From positions 496,001 to 560,000 of the forward strand of contig JADANN010000245.1 in the NCBI GenBank assembly GCA_018806985.1: a DNA stretch of 64,000 nt, read 5' to 3'. Position 1 is the first letter of the stretch; each line of letters starts with the position of its first letter. The notes beneath the pieces are model-generated. The model did no database searches, was not told the origin of the DNA, and worked only from the letters and a program-made list of their open reading frames with translations. A program made the translations under genes and the position numbers. This document shows positions 35,216 through 52,249 of the stretch, in pieces. The stretch comes from Angiostrongylus vasorum (Eukaryota; Nematoda; Chromadorea; Rhabditida; Metastrongylidae).

Positions 35216-36669
35216 ACGGCTTTTTCTTTTCAATGGCCGGACCACAGCAGGCATAATGTAGGTTTGGGCTTAAAACTGCTTATATTAGCCCATAACGCTC
35301 CGTGTGTGCACCGTAAAGTGAATAATAAGTTTAATGGGTACTTCAAAGTATACATTGCAGGGAGAAGCTAATTAGTGTGATTGTGAAGAAAATAGCAGAA
35401 AACGTCGAGCTCCAAAGGACGATCTTTGTGGTTTGCATATATTAAACAGCCAAGGATGGTGCAGGATCTGAGATTTATGGTAGGATGTCGGCAAGGATGT
35501 TTAGTTCAGCTTAGCCGCAAACCGGGTGTATTTAGGAGACGTCAGTTGAGATTTCCATTATAACAACACGAAAGCTACAAACAAGGCCTGAGTATTTCTT
35601 GTTCCACATGATCTTCTGGGCTTCGCGGACGTGAACATTCATTTCGCCTCGTTATCGATAGAAGTGCTTACACACTTCGATTATTCATTTGTAATCCAAT
35701 TACTTTCCAATTTTAAAAGAAAGCTTCTGAATTTGTGAGCTGCCATGAACAGTCATCGTCGTCAAGGTAAACTTAATCCGTCACTCACCCTTTTCGTGTC
35801 CTTGAAACCCGTGAATACGGAAGCGAAATTCTTCGTGCGTTAGTTTCGAGCAAACGTTCACGTTTAAGTCACAAATAAGACAGAATTCCACGATCTTCTC
35901 CGTACGACTCTTCCAAGTTCATTTAGCGTCGTTCGAAATTTTTCTTCGCCATAGATCATTTTTTAAGGGGAATTGGCAAACATTATTAAGGACGGTATTA
36001 GTGCAACATTTGCCTATATTGTTAAACTTACATTGTTTCTTTTGTTCGGCTTATATTTTCAGCTGTAAAAGTAACTCCTAGATCGCAAGCTGTTTCATTT
36101 TAAAACATTCATTCCTTTGTATTTACACAACACTTCATAGGCTCTCTAGATACCGGCTGGTACTTTTTACATCAGTGGTATTACTATTAACCCGAATGTT
36201 CTCACCTGAAGCTCCTAGTACTCGAAAATTAGATTACTGGCAAATTCGAACGGTCACCTTACTGTCAGTTCCAAATTTTACCTGGGCGTGAAGTCTCTGG
36301 ATTAGCCTTCGAACAGTTCCGTAGTGCTTTCAATCTGATGGACACGATCTGATTCTCATCGTTGGATTTGGAGCGCACGCTTTATTGAAAATAGGTTTGA
36401 AACGGAAATAAATGGTAAACTCGGAAATTTCGGAAATAATTTGGATCTTACGGAAAAGTCTTTTTCTTTCTGCGACTGCAATACCCTCACTCGACTGGTA
36501 ATAACAAGCAGCTACGGATAACTTTAAAAAGACTCACTTCAGCAAGATTCATCACAACCCAAAAAAAATTTGGGAAGACTTTCTTGGAGAAATATAGGTC
36601 TGTGCGCTTCTATTTCCGTATTTATTTATTCGTGTATTTATTTATTTATTCATCTCTTTATTTGTCTTA

Positions 36670-36835
36670 CATGACATGTCTTCATATCTACTGTGTTGAT
36701 CCCAGCACTTCTCGAATTCGATTCGTTTCTTTGCATCCGTCGTCCATGAAGGTTTCCGAACTTTTGAGGTTGGTTTCAGATTACCCTCAAACAATTCCTC
36801 CTTTGCTATGAATGCCGTTGATGTTGTAGAACTGA
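36670..36835 (-). repeat. SINE-B 3' fragment
   Basis: On the minus strand it has the body end TCTACAACATCAACGGCATT and GTGCTGGGATCAACACAGTA followed by GATATGAAGACATG. The head is missing. Confidence 0.65.
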
Positions 36836-37016
36836 TTTGCCTCCTCGGACTAGCCTTGCTAGAGCGCTCCCGAGCGGTGTAGAGAGAGCGAAGTGATCGC
36901 TGACAAATATGTTACCAATATCCCGATCCCAAAAGGATGGGGGGATTTGGTGTGTATGTACGGACTCGAACCAGCTCTCTGTGATTGTGATGAACGCCAT
37001 AACTAATATTGTCTAA

Positions 37017-37415
37017 TTTACTTAATACTTGAATGGCCCGTCCTCCCTGGTTGTGCGGACCACTGCATAATTTCCATTTTTCGGAGATTTGCTGGTTAAG
37101 CCATTGTGGTTCCCTGGAATCCCGAGATTAATCTGGCCAAAGTTTCCCCACGTCTTCACCACCACAGACAGTCGCAGCCCTTGTGGATCAGAGGGAGATT
37201 TACCACCGTGCGACTTTGATACCAGGACGGTGGTGGATCATAGCATTGGTTTTGATTTACTCTTAGCTAGGTTTCATGATGGAAATGCCGGACTCCTTCT
37301 CAGCTTGGGAGACCCTGCCAGGGGATCTATCCCCCGTTGTACATCGGAGCCCGTCACCCAGGAACACCTCCCAGTCACGGTGAGGCGGTACACCGTTTGG
37401 AGGTACATTGCTTAT
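37017..37415 (+). repeat. Repeat C copy 3
   Basis: It runs from CTTGAATGGCCCGTCCTCCC to CGGTGAGGCGGTACACCGTT. It is close to copies 2 and 5. From 37416 to 38155 nothing else is supported. Confidence 0.8.
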
Positions 37416-38159
37416 TATTGTATTGTGTATTGGGTGGTCACCCACAAACCAAACAGGATAAAAGAACGGAGTACCCCAAGTGAGCCAGTGCAGACAGCCA
37501 CCACAGGAAGAAAGAAGAATATTGCCTAACTGGTTTTAATGTATCCAAACAACGGCGTTTCCTAAAGCGACTGCATCTAATGGCACCCTTTCTCACACAC
37601 TCTGCAATCTTTTTTCCTTCTGTGAAATAGTACGACAATGTTCTACTTCTTATCTTCCCGCTACGTTGTACCCATACCTCTCAGATTCTACTGTGCTATC
37701 AATTATCCACCAGCCAGCTCCCAGTGGATGACTTGTTTGAGAAGCTCTTTCCTGTTTTTCCTACAGTAGCCAGCATGATGTGTTGTTCTCCTAAATAAAT
37801 CCTCAGGCAAAGGGAGATTTGTGTACCAAAGATCGGTGTAGACATGCCTTTCTCCTTCTAGCAAATTAGGCATCAGCTTCAACACCACAATGTGCGCTAA
37901 ATCTCCGGTCATGCACTAATCTCTAATAGTGTATAACAGAATTCTGTACGTAGTTCCACCTCTCGGGCACAGTTTGAATAGCTTGATTTAAGTAATTGTG
38001 CCTCTAATATGGGAACTAGTGGCGGAAGACGAGTCTGGCTCCGAAGGGGACGATGATTACGTCAACACATGCATGCTTTTGAGTGTTCTACAGGCCTATG
38101 CTGAAGTTCGGTAGTCATGGAGTGAGTGTTGCTACTACGATAGCCAGACATAATCACTG

Positions 38160-38575
38160 TAATGTTTCCAAACCCACTTACCTCTTAGGCTTTTAAAAAA
38201 GGAAGGTTAATCAAATCGAAAACCTTGGAATAGGAAGATCTAATACGTGTTTCTTATTCGGTGTAGTAGGAACCGCCGTCACTTGAAAGAATGCTAGTCC
38301 CAAGCACACGGGATACTTCCTGTAGTGAAGAAATGAGAACACCATAGCGGTTAGAGGGGAACAGACGTGCAGGTCGTTGGTTCTATCGGATGCCCCAGAC
38401 TAACCAAACTCCCCATTCCTTCGAATTCGGAAAGTGGGTAAAAGACATGCGCGGGAGGATAAAAATACTGACTTGGTAGTGTTGAAAATCAACCTTCATT
38501 GGATTTCGGCATTAATAATCAATGCTTTGCTTTACTGGTAAGCTCACCCGGGGTAGTTGAGAATCTCTGGTGTGC
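38160..38575 (+). repeat. Repeat E copy 1 with tRNA-like segment
   Basis: It matches 57275-57690 in inverted orientation. In the middle is a tRNA-like stretch: A box-like TAGCGGTTAGAGGGGAACAG and B box-like CGTTGGTTCTATCGG. It ends beside the hammerhead motif at 38574, about 350 bases upstream of the SNAPC3-like start codon. Confidence 0.65.
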
Positions 38576-38609
38576 CTAACGTTTCGGAGGCTTCGCCTTC
38601 TTCAGAATC
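38574..38609 (-). ncRNA. Hammerhead motif, core intact, stems weak
   Basis: The minus strand has CTGAAGA, an extra A, GGCGAAGCCTCC as an imperfect stem II, then GAAAC and GTT. Stem I keeps two or three of four pairs. Confidence 0.45.
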
Positions 38610-38928
38610 GCGATGATTCTTTTCGAGTGACCACAGCAGTTGTGTCCTCATTCGTCATATCGAGTGGAAGCGAGAAGAGTGGAGAATCGCGTAAGGCAAA
38701 AGGAAAGTTTCTGAAGACCACAAGCTTATCAATGAAGCGACACCCTGACTGGACGCATTGGCGACCCACGTAAAGTCACTGTGTGGATGAAATCTGCATT
38801 TAATCGGTACTATAGTGAAGCCCGCTTCGATGAATGGCGCATCTCTCGAAGATTCTCCTACGTCGAACGCTTTTCCTTCTATCCCTTCACACGTTCGACG
38901 AGCACTCATGTGTTGATTGTCGGAGAAG

Positions 38929-43952
<5,024 letters not shown>

Positions 43953-43954
43953 AA

Positions 43955-43960
43955 AATAAA
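43955..43960 (+). terminator. Poly(A) signal of the SNAPC3-like gene
   Basis: AATAAA sits two bases after the proposed stop codon. This supports the short 3' end over a missed downstream exon. Confidence 0.5.
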
Positions 43961-44350
43961 TGTCGTTTCGAATATTAACCAACACAACTCACGGCATATT
44001 AAGCTTTATTGAATGAAATAAAAAAACTGTTAATATAAGAAGATCGTTGACAATAATATTCGAGTTCTATCAGTATAGAATTCTGATATTCGGAGCCCTG
44101 CAAAGTCGACTTTTCTCACCTTTTTTGTGTCAAGTCTCATATTTTTAACACGAAAGCAATTGATCAAACGGGATTTTGTATAGACGACGTTTTGTTGTTC
44201 CCTTATGTACCGTTGCTTTTTTTCGGTTGTCATGCTTAGGCTGAAATTTCTAGAATGTCAAAAAATAAACTTAAAAATCGAGTTGTAAGGCATACTGTAC
44301 TCAACTTCGTGGATTGTTAAGCCTACACAAGATTGATAAAGGTGTTTATT

Positions 44351-44402
44351 CGGCTAATGTTTCAATGTTTTTCGTATCCATGAAATCCGATGATCAGAGC
44401 CG
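44351..44402 (-). ncRNA. Hammerhead-like motif, highly degenerate
   Basis: On the minus strand stem I GGCT...AGCC is kept and GAAAC is kept, but the core is CTGATCA and the spacer is longer than in other copies. The flanks match the 13787 subfamily. From 44410 to 45125 nothing else is seen. Confidence 0.35.
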
Positions 44403-45129
44403 ACTCGCCAGTGGTTCGACTTCTCGATGTGGTGTCGCCGTCGTCGTACCGAGTCGAATCTTCTTCAGTGGTATCCAAGGATGTATTTTTTCTTACTATA
44501 GTGGTTAAACGACGGCCAATTTAAAAAAAACGTTTTGTAATCATTGGATGGGTCATCAGAAGTAGAACAGTGTAGGTGGGATTGGACCAGAGAAACCATT
44601 CTCTGCACCTAACGATTTACGAAGAAATGGCTTTCCGGCCATACAATCAAATCCCCTGTTTGCACACTACGAAATGCACGATAAAATCTACTTCTTACTT
44701 TGGCCGTACCTTGATTTTTTTTGAATTTGTAACTCTGTTTCGTGTGATTTGCCTCATACTAATCAAATCACTGTGACTGACGCCTTTCCTCCCATATATT
44801 TTTCCCATACGAACTGCTAGGGTTTCGGTTTCCACATCGTCCTTGAGTGGTCGGTTATTTTTTCATTCCTATTTTCGTTTCCGATTTCGGCTTTAACATC
44901 ACCTTCGAATCAACTAGTAGGAAGACCGGGCAAGATTCGAAAACACACTTCCTCGCATTCGTATCGTGGTGAAGAGCTGGATAAGCCCTTGTAAGGTTAA
45001 TTCAGGACTTCAGGGAGGGTCAAGCTGCACAACCAGCAATAGGCCATTCTCAGTACCCCCGCACACTGGGTGCTCCCGTCTATGACATCGGGCGGTAGGA
45101 CTACTGGTAAAAGGTCACAAAAATCTCGG

Positions 45130-47790
45130 GCCAGGCAGGACGTCATTGGAACCGGATCTAGCGAACACACGCACGACACGCCATGGAGATTGTTTCTTAC
45201 TATGTACGTATAGTGCCCGAACATTCCCCCACAGAACCGATTTTCACGCAATTCTTGTGGCCGCAGTTCGCATTAAATTTCATGTGATAGCACTACAAGG
45301 AAAAAAAAATTTGGAAGACCGACATAGGGCAACTAAGCAACGGAACCCTTGTCATCCGTGGAGAAAAGGTTTTGTCACGAAATGTCGGCGGAGCAGTCTT
45401 TGTCGTACACCCGCCCATTGTCCTTCTCGTCGACTCATACGAGATCCTTTCCCCTCGCATAGTCGTTCTCCGTCTTCAACTGACGCGTCATAGAAAGATC
45501 ACTGTCATCAACTGCTACTCACTTACCGACGCAGCTGATGAGTGTGAATTAGATGCGTTCTACTATCAGGTGGAGAAAGTTATCCGCTGTAATGTAGCAT
45601 ATCACAAAAATTTGTTGTCGGAGACTTCAACGACAGAATAGGAAAGTTCAACGAGGAAGAATGCAGGATTGGGAATTCTAGATTAGAAGAAAGAAATGGG
45701 AATAAAAAACGCCTTGCAGGACTACTGTCTGCAACACGTTTTATCCATGGGAACTCGTTTTTCCAGAATGAAAGAAAGCCGCCGCTTGACATGGAGTCTT
45801 CCAACGGTATGACTCATGCTGCGATCGACCACAGTCTGACAAAGAAATGATGGTGCCTACGTGGCACATTGATAGTCCAGTCATTCTGTACTGGTTCCGA
45901 TCACCACCTTCTTAGAACGAAGATTCGATTCATCCGTAAGCTGGAAAAAAAATTCATCTCATCGACCATGAGGGAAAAAAAGTCTAGCTGTGTGCTACAA
46001 ACGTGACTGGCAGATTAAAGAAGACCCAACCGAAGACTTCGATTGGGTCTCCTTTAATCCCGTTGACAGGTGATTGCTGATGGAGAAAAGATCGATAGAA
46101 CTATCTGAGAGACAGGCGAAACGAAGGACCCGTATGGTGTGGTGGTGAACGCGTTACTCCCCGGAAAGAACAATAGCGCGTTCGTTCCCCACCATTGGCA
46201 CCTGCGGTCCAGAGTTTTGCAAATATCTCAGCTTCGTTGAAGTTATATTTCGCAATATACCCTGTCATCAAAAAGAGTAGACAGTAAGTAAAAAGGTCAA
46301 AAGATGGAATCGTGAAAACTTGCCGCCATGATATGGAATTTATAGCGGAAACGTTCTACACCAACCTTTTCCGTTCCACAATCCCCGACCTGGGGCATAA
46401 TATCCCCCGCTGGTGAAGAACCACCAGGAATTCTTTCGTCGGAGGTTTGAATTGCGATCGAAAGGATCAAAAAGAGGTACAACTTTAGGGACTGATAATA
46501 CCACAGCCGATACTTTAGGGCTGGAAGCCACAATTAAGGTGTAGTTCTCGCAAACCGTGTGAGAGTCTACCTCCGAAAGGGAAAAGTCCCAGATCACTGG
46601 AGGACGTCACTCATGATCATCCTGCCCAAGAAAGCTGACCGAAGGGATCTTCGTAACTTTCGTCCGATATGTTTGTTGAGTGTTCTGTACAAGCTCTTCA
46701 CAAAAGTAATCTTGTGTTATATGTCAAGGATATTGGATGAGGCGCAACCATTGAAGCAAGTAGGATTTCGACAAGGATTTTGCAGCATGGATCACATAAA
46801 AACTGTGCCCAGGGTCGGCAAAGTTAGTCGGCAATACCACCTGCCTCTAGTCCTAACCTTTGTCGACTACGACAAAATGTTTGACAGCGTCGAAAGGAAT
46901 GCAATCCTATCAGCGCTCGTCGACCAAGGAGTGGATCCGTTCTACATGAGAACCCTATCTGACTGTTATCAGCACTGCACTACGAAAATGGCGAAACAAT
47001 ATCTCCAAAATTGTGTAGTGCCGCACTGCAGTGGATAATGAACTCACTCGACTGGGATGAGGCATACGTATTGATGGAAAATTCCTATCAAACCTTCGTT
47101 TTGCCGACGACATTATCATCTTCTCAAGAAGTACTAGCGAAGCAGAGACGATGATCAACGAGCTCAACGAAGCGGGAAAAAAACATTGGACTTCGCATAA
47201 ATCGAAAGAAGACCCAGTTCATGAGAAACCAATTGTGCGAGGGCGGAAAAATTGAATTGGATGGCTCTCTCATTGCAGAGACCACGTCGTACGTATACAT
47301 TGGGCGATCAATGAACGTGGAAAACAACATGAAGGAGGAAATAGATAGAAGAAGGAGAGCAGCTTGGGCCGCATTCGGGCCTCTCAAAGAAGCCACCGAC
47401 CAACTTAAGGACCAGAAAATCCGCGCTCACCTCTTCAATTCAGCGGTCCTCCCAGCTCTATATTATGGTGCAAAGACGTGGACTGGTATCTATGATCTTC
47501 AAAATCTCTCAAATCTTCTAGATCCAGAAGAATACACATCGATGGTGGGAAATAAATAAGCCAGCCACATAATGAGAAGAACGGATGACAGATGTACGAA
47601 AAGAACTGTAGATTGAACTCAACGAGAATGCAAACGTCCCCAGGACGGCCACCTACACGTTCGGCGGACGTGTTCGCATACAAAGTTAATCAGTTGTACT
47701 CGGAGCTGCCGTCATTTTACAGATTATGGTATGAGACTCGCACGCTCTACCACGCTCGAGCAAAACCACCACCATGAACGACGAATGCGA
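45130..47790 (+). mobile_element. RTE-type retrotransposon, second kind, decayed
   Basis: The endonuclease lies at about 45146-45850 (VAAVRIKFHVIALQG, TVINCYSLTDAADE, VVGDFNDRIG). The reverse transcriptase lies at 46559-47560, with KVPDHWRTSLMIILPKKAD, LRNFRPICLLSVLYKLFTKV, LTFVDYDKMFDS as block A and RFADDIIIFSRS as the catalytic FADD block. The tail reads IRAHLFNSAVLPALYYGAKT. The C-terminal piece with ADVFAYKVNQLYSEL ends near 47780. At least four frame breaks and a missing segment between blocks B and C show it is dead. A repeat D copy has inserted near 46068. It is clearly a different subfamily from the 5826-8420 element. Confidence 0.9.
46068..46290 (-). repeat. Repeat D copy 5, nested in RTE element
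   Basis: It splits the RTE body. Landmarks are the reverse complements of those at 20318, including CCATACGGGTC in place of CCATGCGGGTC and AACGCGTTACTCCCCGGAAA. It gives a clean insertion boundary for the family at GGTGATTGCTGATGG on the left and AAAAAGAGTAG on the right. Confidence 0.8.
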
Positions 47791-47811
47791 GGGAATGAAA
47801 CGAATGACAAA

Positions 47812-47885
47812 TTTACTGTGGCCCGCACAACTCGTGATGAGGAACCATTCAAGTATCCAAGTAACTATCCAAGTTTCGTGTGATT
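47812..47885 (-). repeat. Repeat C end fragment
   Basis: It holds only the 5' end of the family (minus strand ATACTTGAATGG-like, GAGTTGTGCGGGCCACAGT), joined to the 3' end of the RTE element. From 47886 to 48880 no clear feature is seen apart from weak exon-like frames at 48668-48840. Confidence 0.5.
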
Positions 47886-48886
47886 GCTGTAAACAGGTGG
47901 ACTCCCATCCAATTGTTGTTTTATTAAATTTATCAGCAATCGATTAGGATGCAAGCATTCCATCACAACATATGAGCGATATCATTCTGATATCAGCTGA
48001 ATTCAGATCCAACTCGTAATATACACTTTTGAGAAAAAAATCGTTGATTATGCTGATTATGAGTAGAGCTGGATTCACCACACGAAGTGAGGTTTATTTG
48101 CGACGTGGAGGTATCCTCGCTTAGTATGTTATGTTAGCATGATGGTTGTCATTGTGAGGAATGAGTGGCGCATACTGCTAGCACGATATCAGTGGTGTGG
48201 CTAGTGGTACCGAGGGGATTGATAGTATGGGTAAATTGAGTGGTACAATGGTGCTGTCTACTACGCACAATGGTGAGCGCGCAGAACACATTTCGCTTTT
48301 CTGTGCGATACCAGTAGCATCGGCCGAATACCATAAAAGATGGTCGCGTAAGGACTGATGGGCATAAATTTGCAAACAGTTTGTTTAGCATGCGGTTCCA
48401 GTTTAATGGACTTAGGTCATTCGTATGCAACGTGACTTTGTGTGAATGCAAGAGTATCACGTATTAGCGGTTGCATTCAACATTACAGCTTTAGGTTTTG
48501 ACGAAACATAAAGATCGTGTGAAGAAAAAACCAAATGGTGCAAGCTCACTTATTTAAAGAGACATTTAAAAATATGCTGAGCTAATTTCAGAAATTTTGA
48601 AGCTCGGGAACTCTACCAGCCATCAACAGTAAAACAGAAAGCCATAAATTCTATAAAGTGCTTGCAGATCAAAGGGTCTTTAATAGGAGAAGAAAAATGC
48701 TCCGCATATGCAGGATAATGGTGCGTCCTTGGTGGTGCATTATGATCTCAGCGGGAAATTTCGTGTTCAGGCAAAAATACAGCGAGCACGTAGCAGCTAA
48801 AGAAGTATTTGAAATACTGGAAAAGCAAGGAGCTTTTTAAGAACTCGCTCAAGTTTCACCTTATGTGGGCTCGTTTCTGTGCATAG

Positions 48887-49954
48887 GATGGCGACTTAGA
48901 CAGGTTTAACCATATACTACATTTGGCCTACGTTTGTGTTGAAAACATTCCTAAAGTAGAAATAGAAGCAGCTTTCAGGTAGCTTCTGATTTCTGTTTTC
49001 AAGTAACATTATTGATGCACGTAGTAGCGCCAGAGCGTAGAAATTGAAAGCTATATTTCTTCACAGGGACATCGCTTCCCTGATAAAAAACGTTTTCGGT
49101 GATGATGCCGAAACCACACCAGTCACTTAACGCTAAGAGAGCTGGAGACTCGCGGTTAAGAAAAGGTATGAGAGACTAATATGCTTCTAAGTCTCTCATT
49201 TATTTAATGATGTCTAATGCTGAAATTGATTTTAATCTGTAGTAAAGTCTTCCATCTATCTAAAGATATCTAGAGATTATCTTAAACTTCGATTGTAGAC
49301 CATCGTCGTTCAACCTTGGCTCAGTTTGAGCACAATGCTGTGGAGGTGCTCAATCCTAGCGATGATGCTCCTACTCCAAATTTTGCCCCTAAGAGTCTGT
49401 CATTTCTGGTTTTCTCTTTCATACCATACATGAGTTAACAATTTTTTCTAATATTTCTTGTTGTTGATATCCGTATAGCATTGTTTAAGCTAGTACAAGG
49501 TTGCCATATGTGCTTGTTCACCGACCCAGTGACTCCTATCTTGCCCCTTCAATCGAGGAACTGAGGGAGGCTGTGGTCACTGACTAGCAAACGCTTGACA
49601 ACTTCTTCCATGTACCCATGGATATCACAGTGGTGCAGTCTTCGCATGTTATGTTTCTTCAACGGTTTTTCAATTTCTTCTTTTTATTGTTTTCTCCATT
49701 CTTTTGTTTAGTAAATAATTTGCACTTGCTTGCAGGAACCGACTTTAAATGTCAGGGCTATTCCCCAATTACCGACCACTAAAGAGCTGCGATGTCCCAC
49801 TTCTTTAGTTAGCAACTCAATATTGTTTTGTATTGGATTTAGTGCTTGTCTAATTTCGCGCAAACCTTTTTCTCTTTAGTCAAAAATTACAGCTTTTCAA
49901 GTGGAAAAGGGTTTAAGGAACAGTCGAAGAATACGAGTCGGAACTTTCGGATGA
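48887..49954 (+). CDS. Unrecognised multi-exon gene
   Basis: Exons 48887-48978, 49067-49098, 49299-49394, 49490-49575, 49736-49807 and 49880-49954 join in frame. The protein reads DGDLDRFNHILHLAYVCVEN, IPKVEIEAAFRDIASLIKNV, HRRSTLAQFEHNAVEVLNPS, RLPYVLVHRPSDSYLAPSIE, ELREAV and EPTLNVRAIPQLPTTKELRC. Two parts can be read another way. Exon 2 can run on to 49165 with its own ATG ATG start (MMPKPHQSLNAKRAGDSRLR) and the same exit phase. The last exons can use a donor at 49831 and run to a serine-rich end with TGA at 50110. AATAAA at 50203-50208 fits the longer end. Upstream exons probably exist but are not resolved. No family is recognised. Confidence 0.5.
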
Positions 49955-50579
49955 CGGAAAAAGGTTGTAGCGTGCTCCTTCCAGCTCAGTTCAGTAGCAG
50001 CAGTGTTTCCAATATATATGGACAGAAGTGTATGTCTCCAAAGTGCTTCTCGACAGTTTCAAATTTAAGCAATTTTTTAAATTCAAACTACGTTTCAGAG
50101 TTGTACACATGATTAGAGCGATGAAGCACAGTTTCTACCTTGAGTCTTTAAGCTTAGAATTTTCAAAAAACTATGTCCTTTATTTTCGGTAGTTTTCGAA
50201 AAAATAAACACCGGTCATTATTTCTTAAATACATTTTTATTCTAGCATGAGGCGATAACTTCGCCCACAAACACTGATGCTACATACATTATCAGTTCAT
50301 TTACCAAGAAGGAGCGAAACGAGACATGAAGGCCACGTTTTCGTATAATGTAGATATTAATCAAGGATGTTCATTGCCCGCTTAGGCATTCATCCTATCA
50401 AGCAACTGCGACTGAATCGTAGCCACTGCTTTTCCTGGTTTACTAAGAGGCCAGTGTGAAATAATCGACAAAACAGCTCTCTCACTCACCATATCCGTTG
50501 CCGAATCGTCCTGCGTGGATTTGAGGAGAGCGTTAGGAGGAGGCCGAACTAGCGCTTTTGTTTCCTCTTCGACGGCGTC

Positions 50580-50869
50580 ACTAACTACTGCGCCACCAAA
50601 TATATATATATATACATAGGCGCGCGTGGCGCCACTGCGACACGCACGTGGAATCGATCCCCGCGCCCATGGCTCACCAAGTCTTCCATCCCCCCTCCCC
50701 CCTCCGGGTCGGCAGATTGATACCAGACTTGTCTGGGAGGATGGCAACACTGGCTCGATACATCGGTAGGCCACTGCGAGTCATTGTAAAGTCCAACGAT
50801 TCCTAACGAAGTCGAATGCATGGCGCGTCCCTCAGGGATTGATCAACGCCGAAAGCCTTATCCGTTATC

Positions 50870-50870
<1 letters not shown>
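50580..50870 (+). repeat. SINE-A copy
   Basis: The head is disturbed by a short (TA)n run between the A-box part and the B box GGAATCGATCCCC. The body has GATACCAGACTTGTCTGGGA, ATGGCAACACTGGCTCGATA and AACGAAGTCGAATGCATGG. The AT run at 50874-50908 follows. Confidence 0.75.

Positions 50871-50873
<3 letters not shown>

Positions 50874-50908
<35 letters not shown>
50874..50908. repeat. (TA)n microsatellite
   Basis: About 17 TA units at the SINE-A tail. Confidence 0.95.
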
Positions 50909-50916
<8 letters not shown>

Positions 50917-51788
50917 CTTTGGTAAAACGAAGATTGATAGAAATTTTCTATAATGCACGCATCCTTTCCATCCTAATTAAGCGACTATCCACTTCAAGGC
51001 GACGATGAACGGGAGATGTGGAATTATTGAAACTATCCTTTTTCTCTAGGGGGTTGTAGAAATCGACGGAATCTTTGTGTACGTTGTGTACTCTCGATGT
51101 TAGTCAATTAGAAATAGACCCCACGATCTTTTCTTCTTAGTAGAGTAATACAAGTTTAAGTGGGAGATACTATTGTTCCTGGCATATGACTGAGTTCCAT
51201 GAGCATTTCTACGTCTTTTACACGGGCTGTATATCACTCAACAAATTTAGCGATTGTGATGAGTGGTCATCTACTGTCTGATACTATTTGTTCTAGAAGA
51301 CTTATTGTTATATGAGGTGTGAGAAGTGCGTTTGACTTAAAGTCATTGTTGAATGAGGTTTGCGGTGATTCTGCTTGCTTCTGTAGCTCTGCTATGTTTT
51401 TTGGTCTTTATGGAAAAATAAGCCTAGTTTCTTGCAATACGACAGCCATTTCTGGCACACTTGGTTTCAGATGAAAACGTCGTTTTTGGAATGTTGGGTG
51501 ATCCTGATGGTCCTAAGTGCGAATCGCATTTGAGCAGTAAAAAACCAGTGCATTGAGGCTGCAAGACATAAGTGCAGTGTTGCCTATGGTTTGATAGAAG
51601 TATTTCGGAAAGGTAAAATATTGATTTCCGCATTGCTTTCATTTGTGTTGGTTAGTTCGTAAGGTAGTTGCTTCTTTTCTTTCGGCCAGCGAAGAAGAAC
51701 ATTTTGTAGCTGCCTCTGCTTTTTAATCCCAAGTAATTAAACCGGTTTTATGAATATTACAATAATGACGACATAGCGATGTCAGGAA

Positions 51789-51896
51789 ATGAAAACAGCA
51801 CAAGCGCTGAGACGACAGCAGTGTGAAAAGGAAGTTTTATCAAGAATGCAAGTTGTTGACCAAGATAAGGAGCAAGTGGTTGCGTTCGAAGCTTAG
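51789..51896 (+). CDS. Candidate exon or tiny gene, coiled-coil-like
   Basis: Three bases after a GATGTCAG acceptor, ATG opens a 35-codon frame MKTAQALRRQQCEKEVLSRM then QVVDQDKEQVVAFEA, ending TAG at a TAG/GTAATA donor-like site. It is rich in Q, E, K and R with helical spacing. It may be the first exon of the gene at 53258 or a stand-alone fragment. Other parts of 50910-52245 show nothing clear. Confidence 0.3.
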   Translation: MKTAQALRRQQCEKEVLSRMQVVDQDKEQVVAFEA

Positions 51897-52249
51897 GTAA
51901 TAGACTGGAGAAGTAATGTGAAGAACAAGTGTAACAAAGAATAGCAAATAACTAAAACATCGGTGATTGGAGTGATTAGGCCTAACGTAAAACTGAGGAT
52001 AGGGCTGTTTGTACTGTTGAAGTGCTCAGAGGTCGAATTCTACAACGTGGAATAAGATGGGAAGAAGAAGATGAAGAGTGTAAGCGCAGTACTTGCACGA
52101 AATGAAGGATTACTAAGAATGCGGCTTATATTTCTTTTGTAGTGGGTGTAGTTTTTACCGAGGAAACTAGATTGAATGCTCAAAACAGGATTCTAGAAAG
52201 TTTTTCGGCCGTCGTTGAATTCCTGCGTTCATTGAATTTGAAATGGATA

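Larger units (their letters stand above)
34232..35345. repeat. Right arm of 1.1-kb inverted duplication
   Basis: It is the reverse complement of 30604-31720 and includes a plus-strand SINE-A. From 35346 to 36665 I see no supported feature. Confidence 0.85.
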
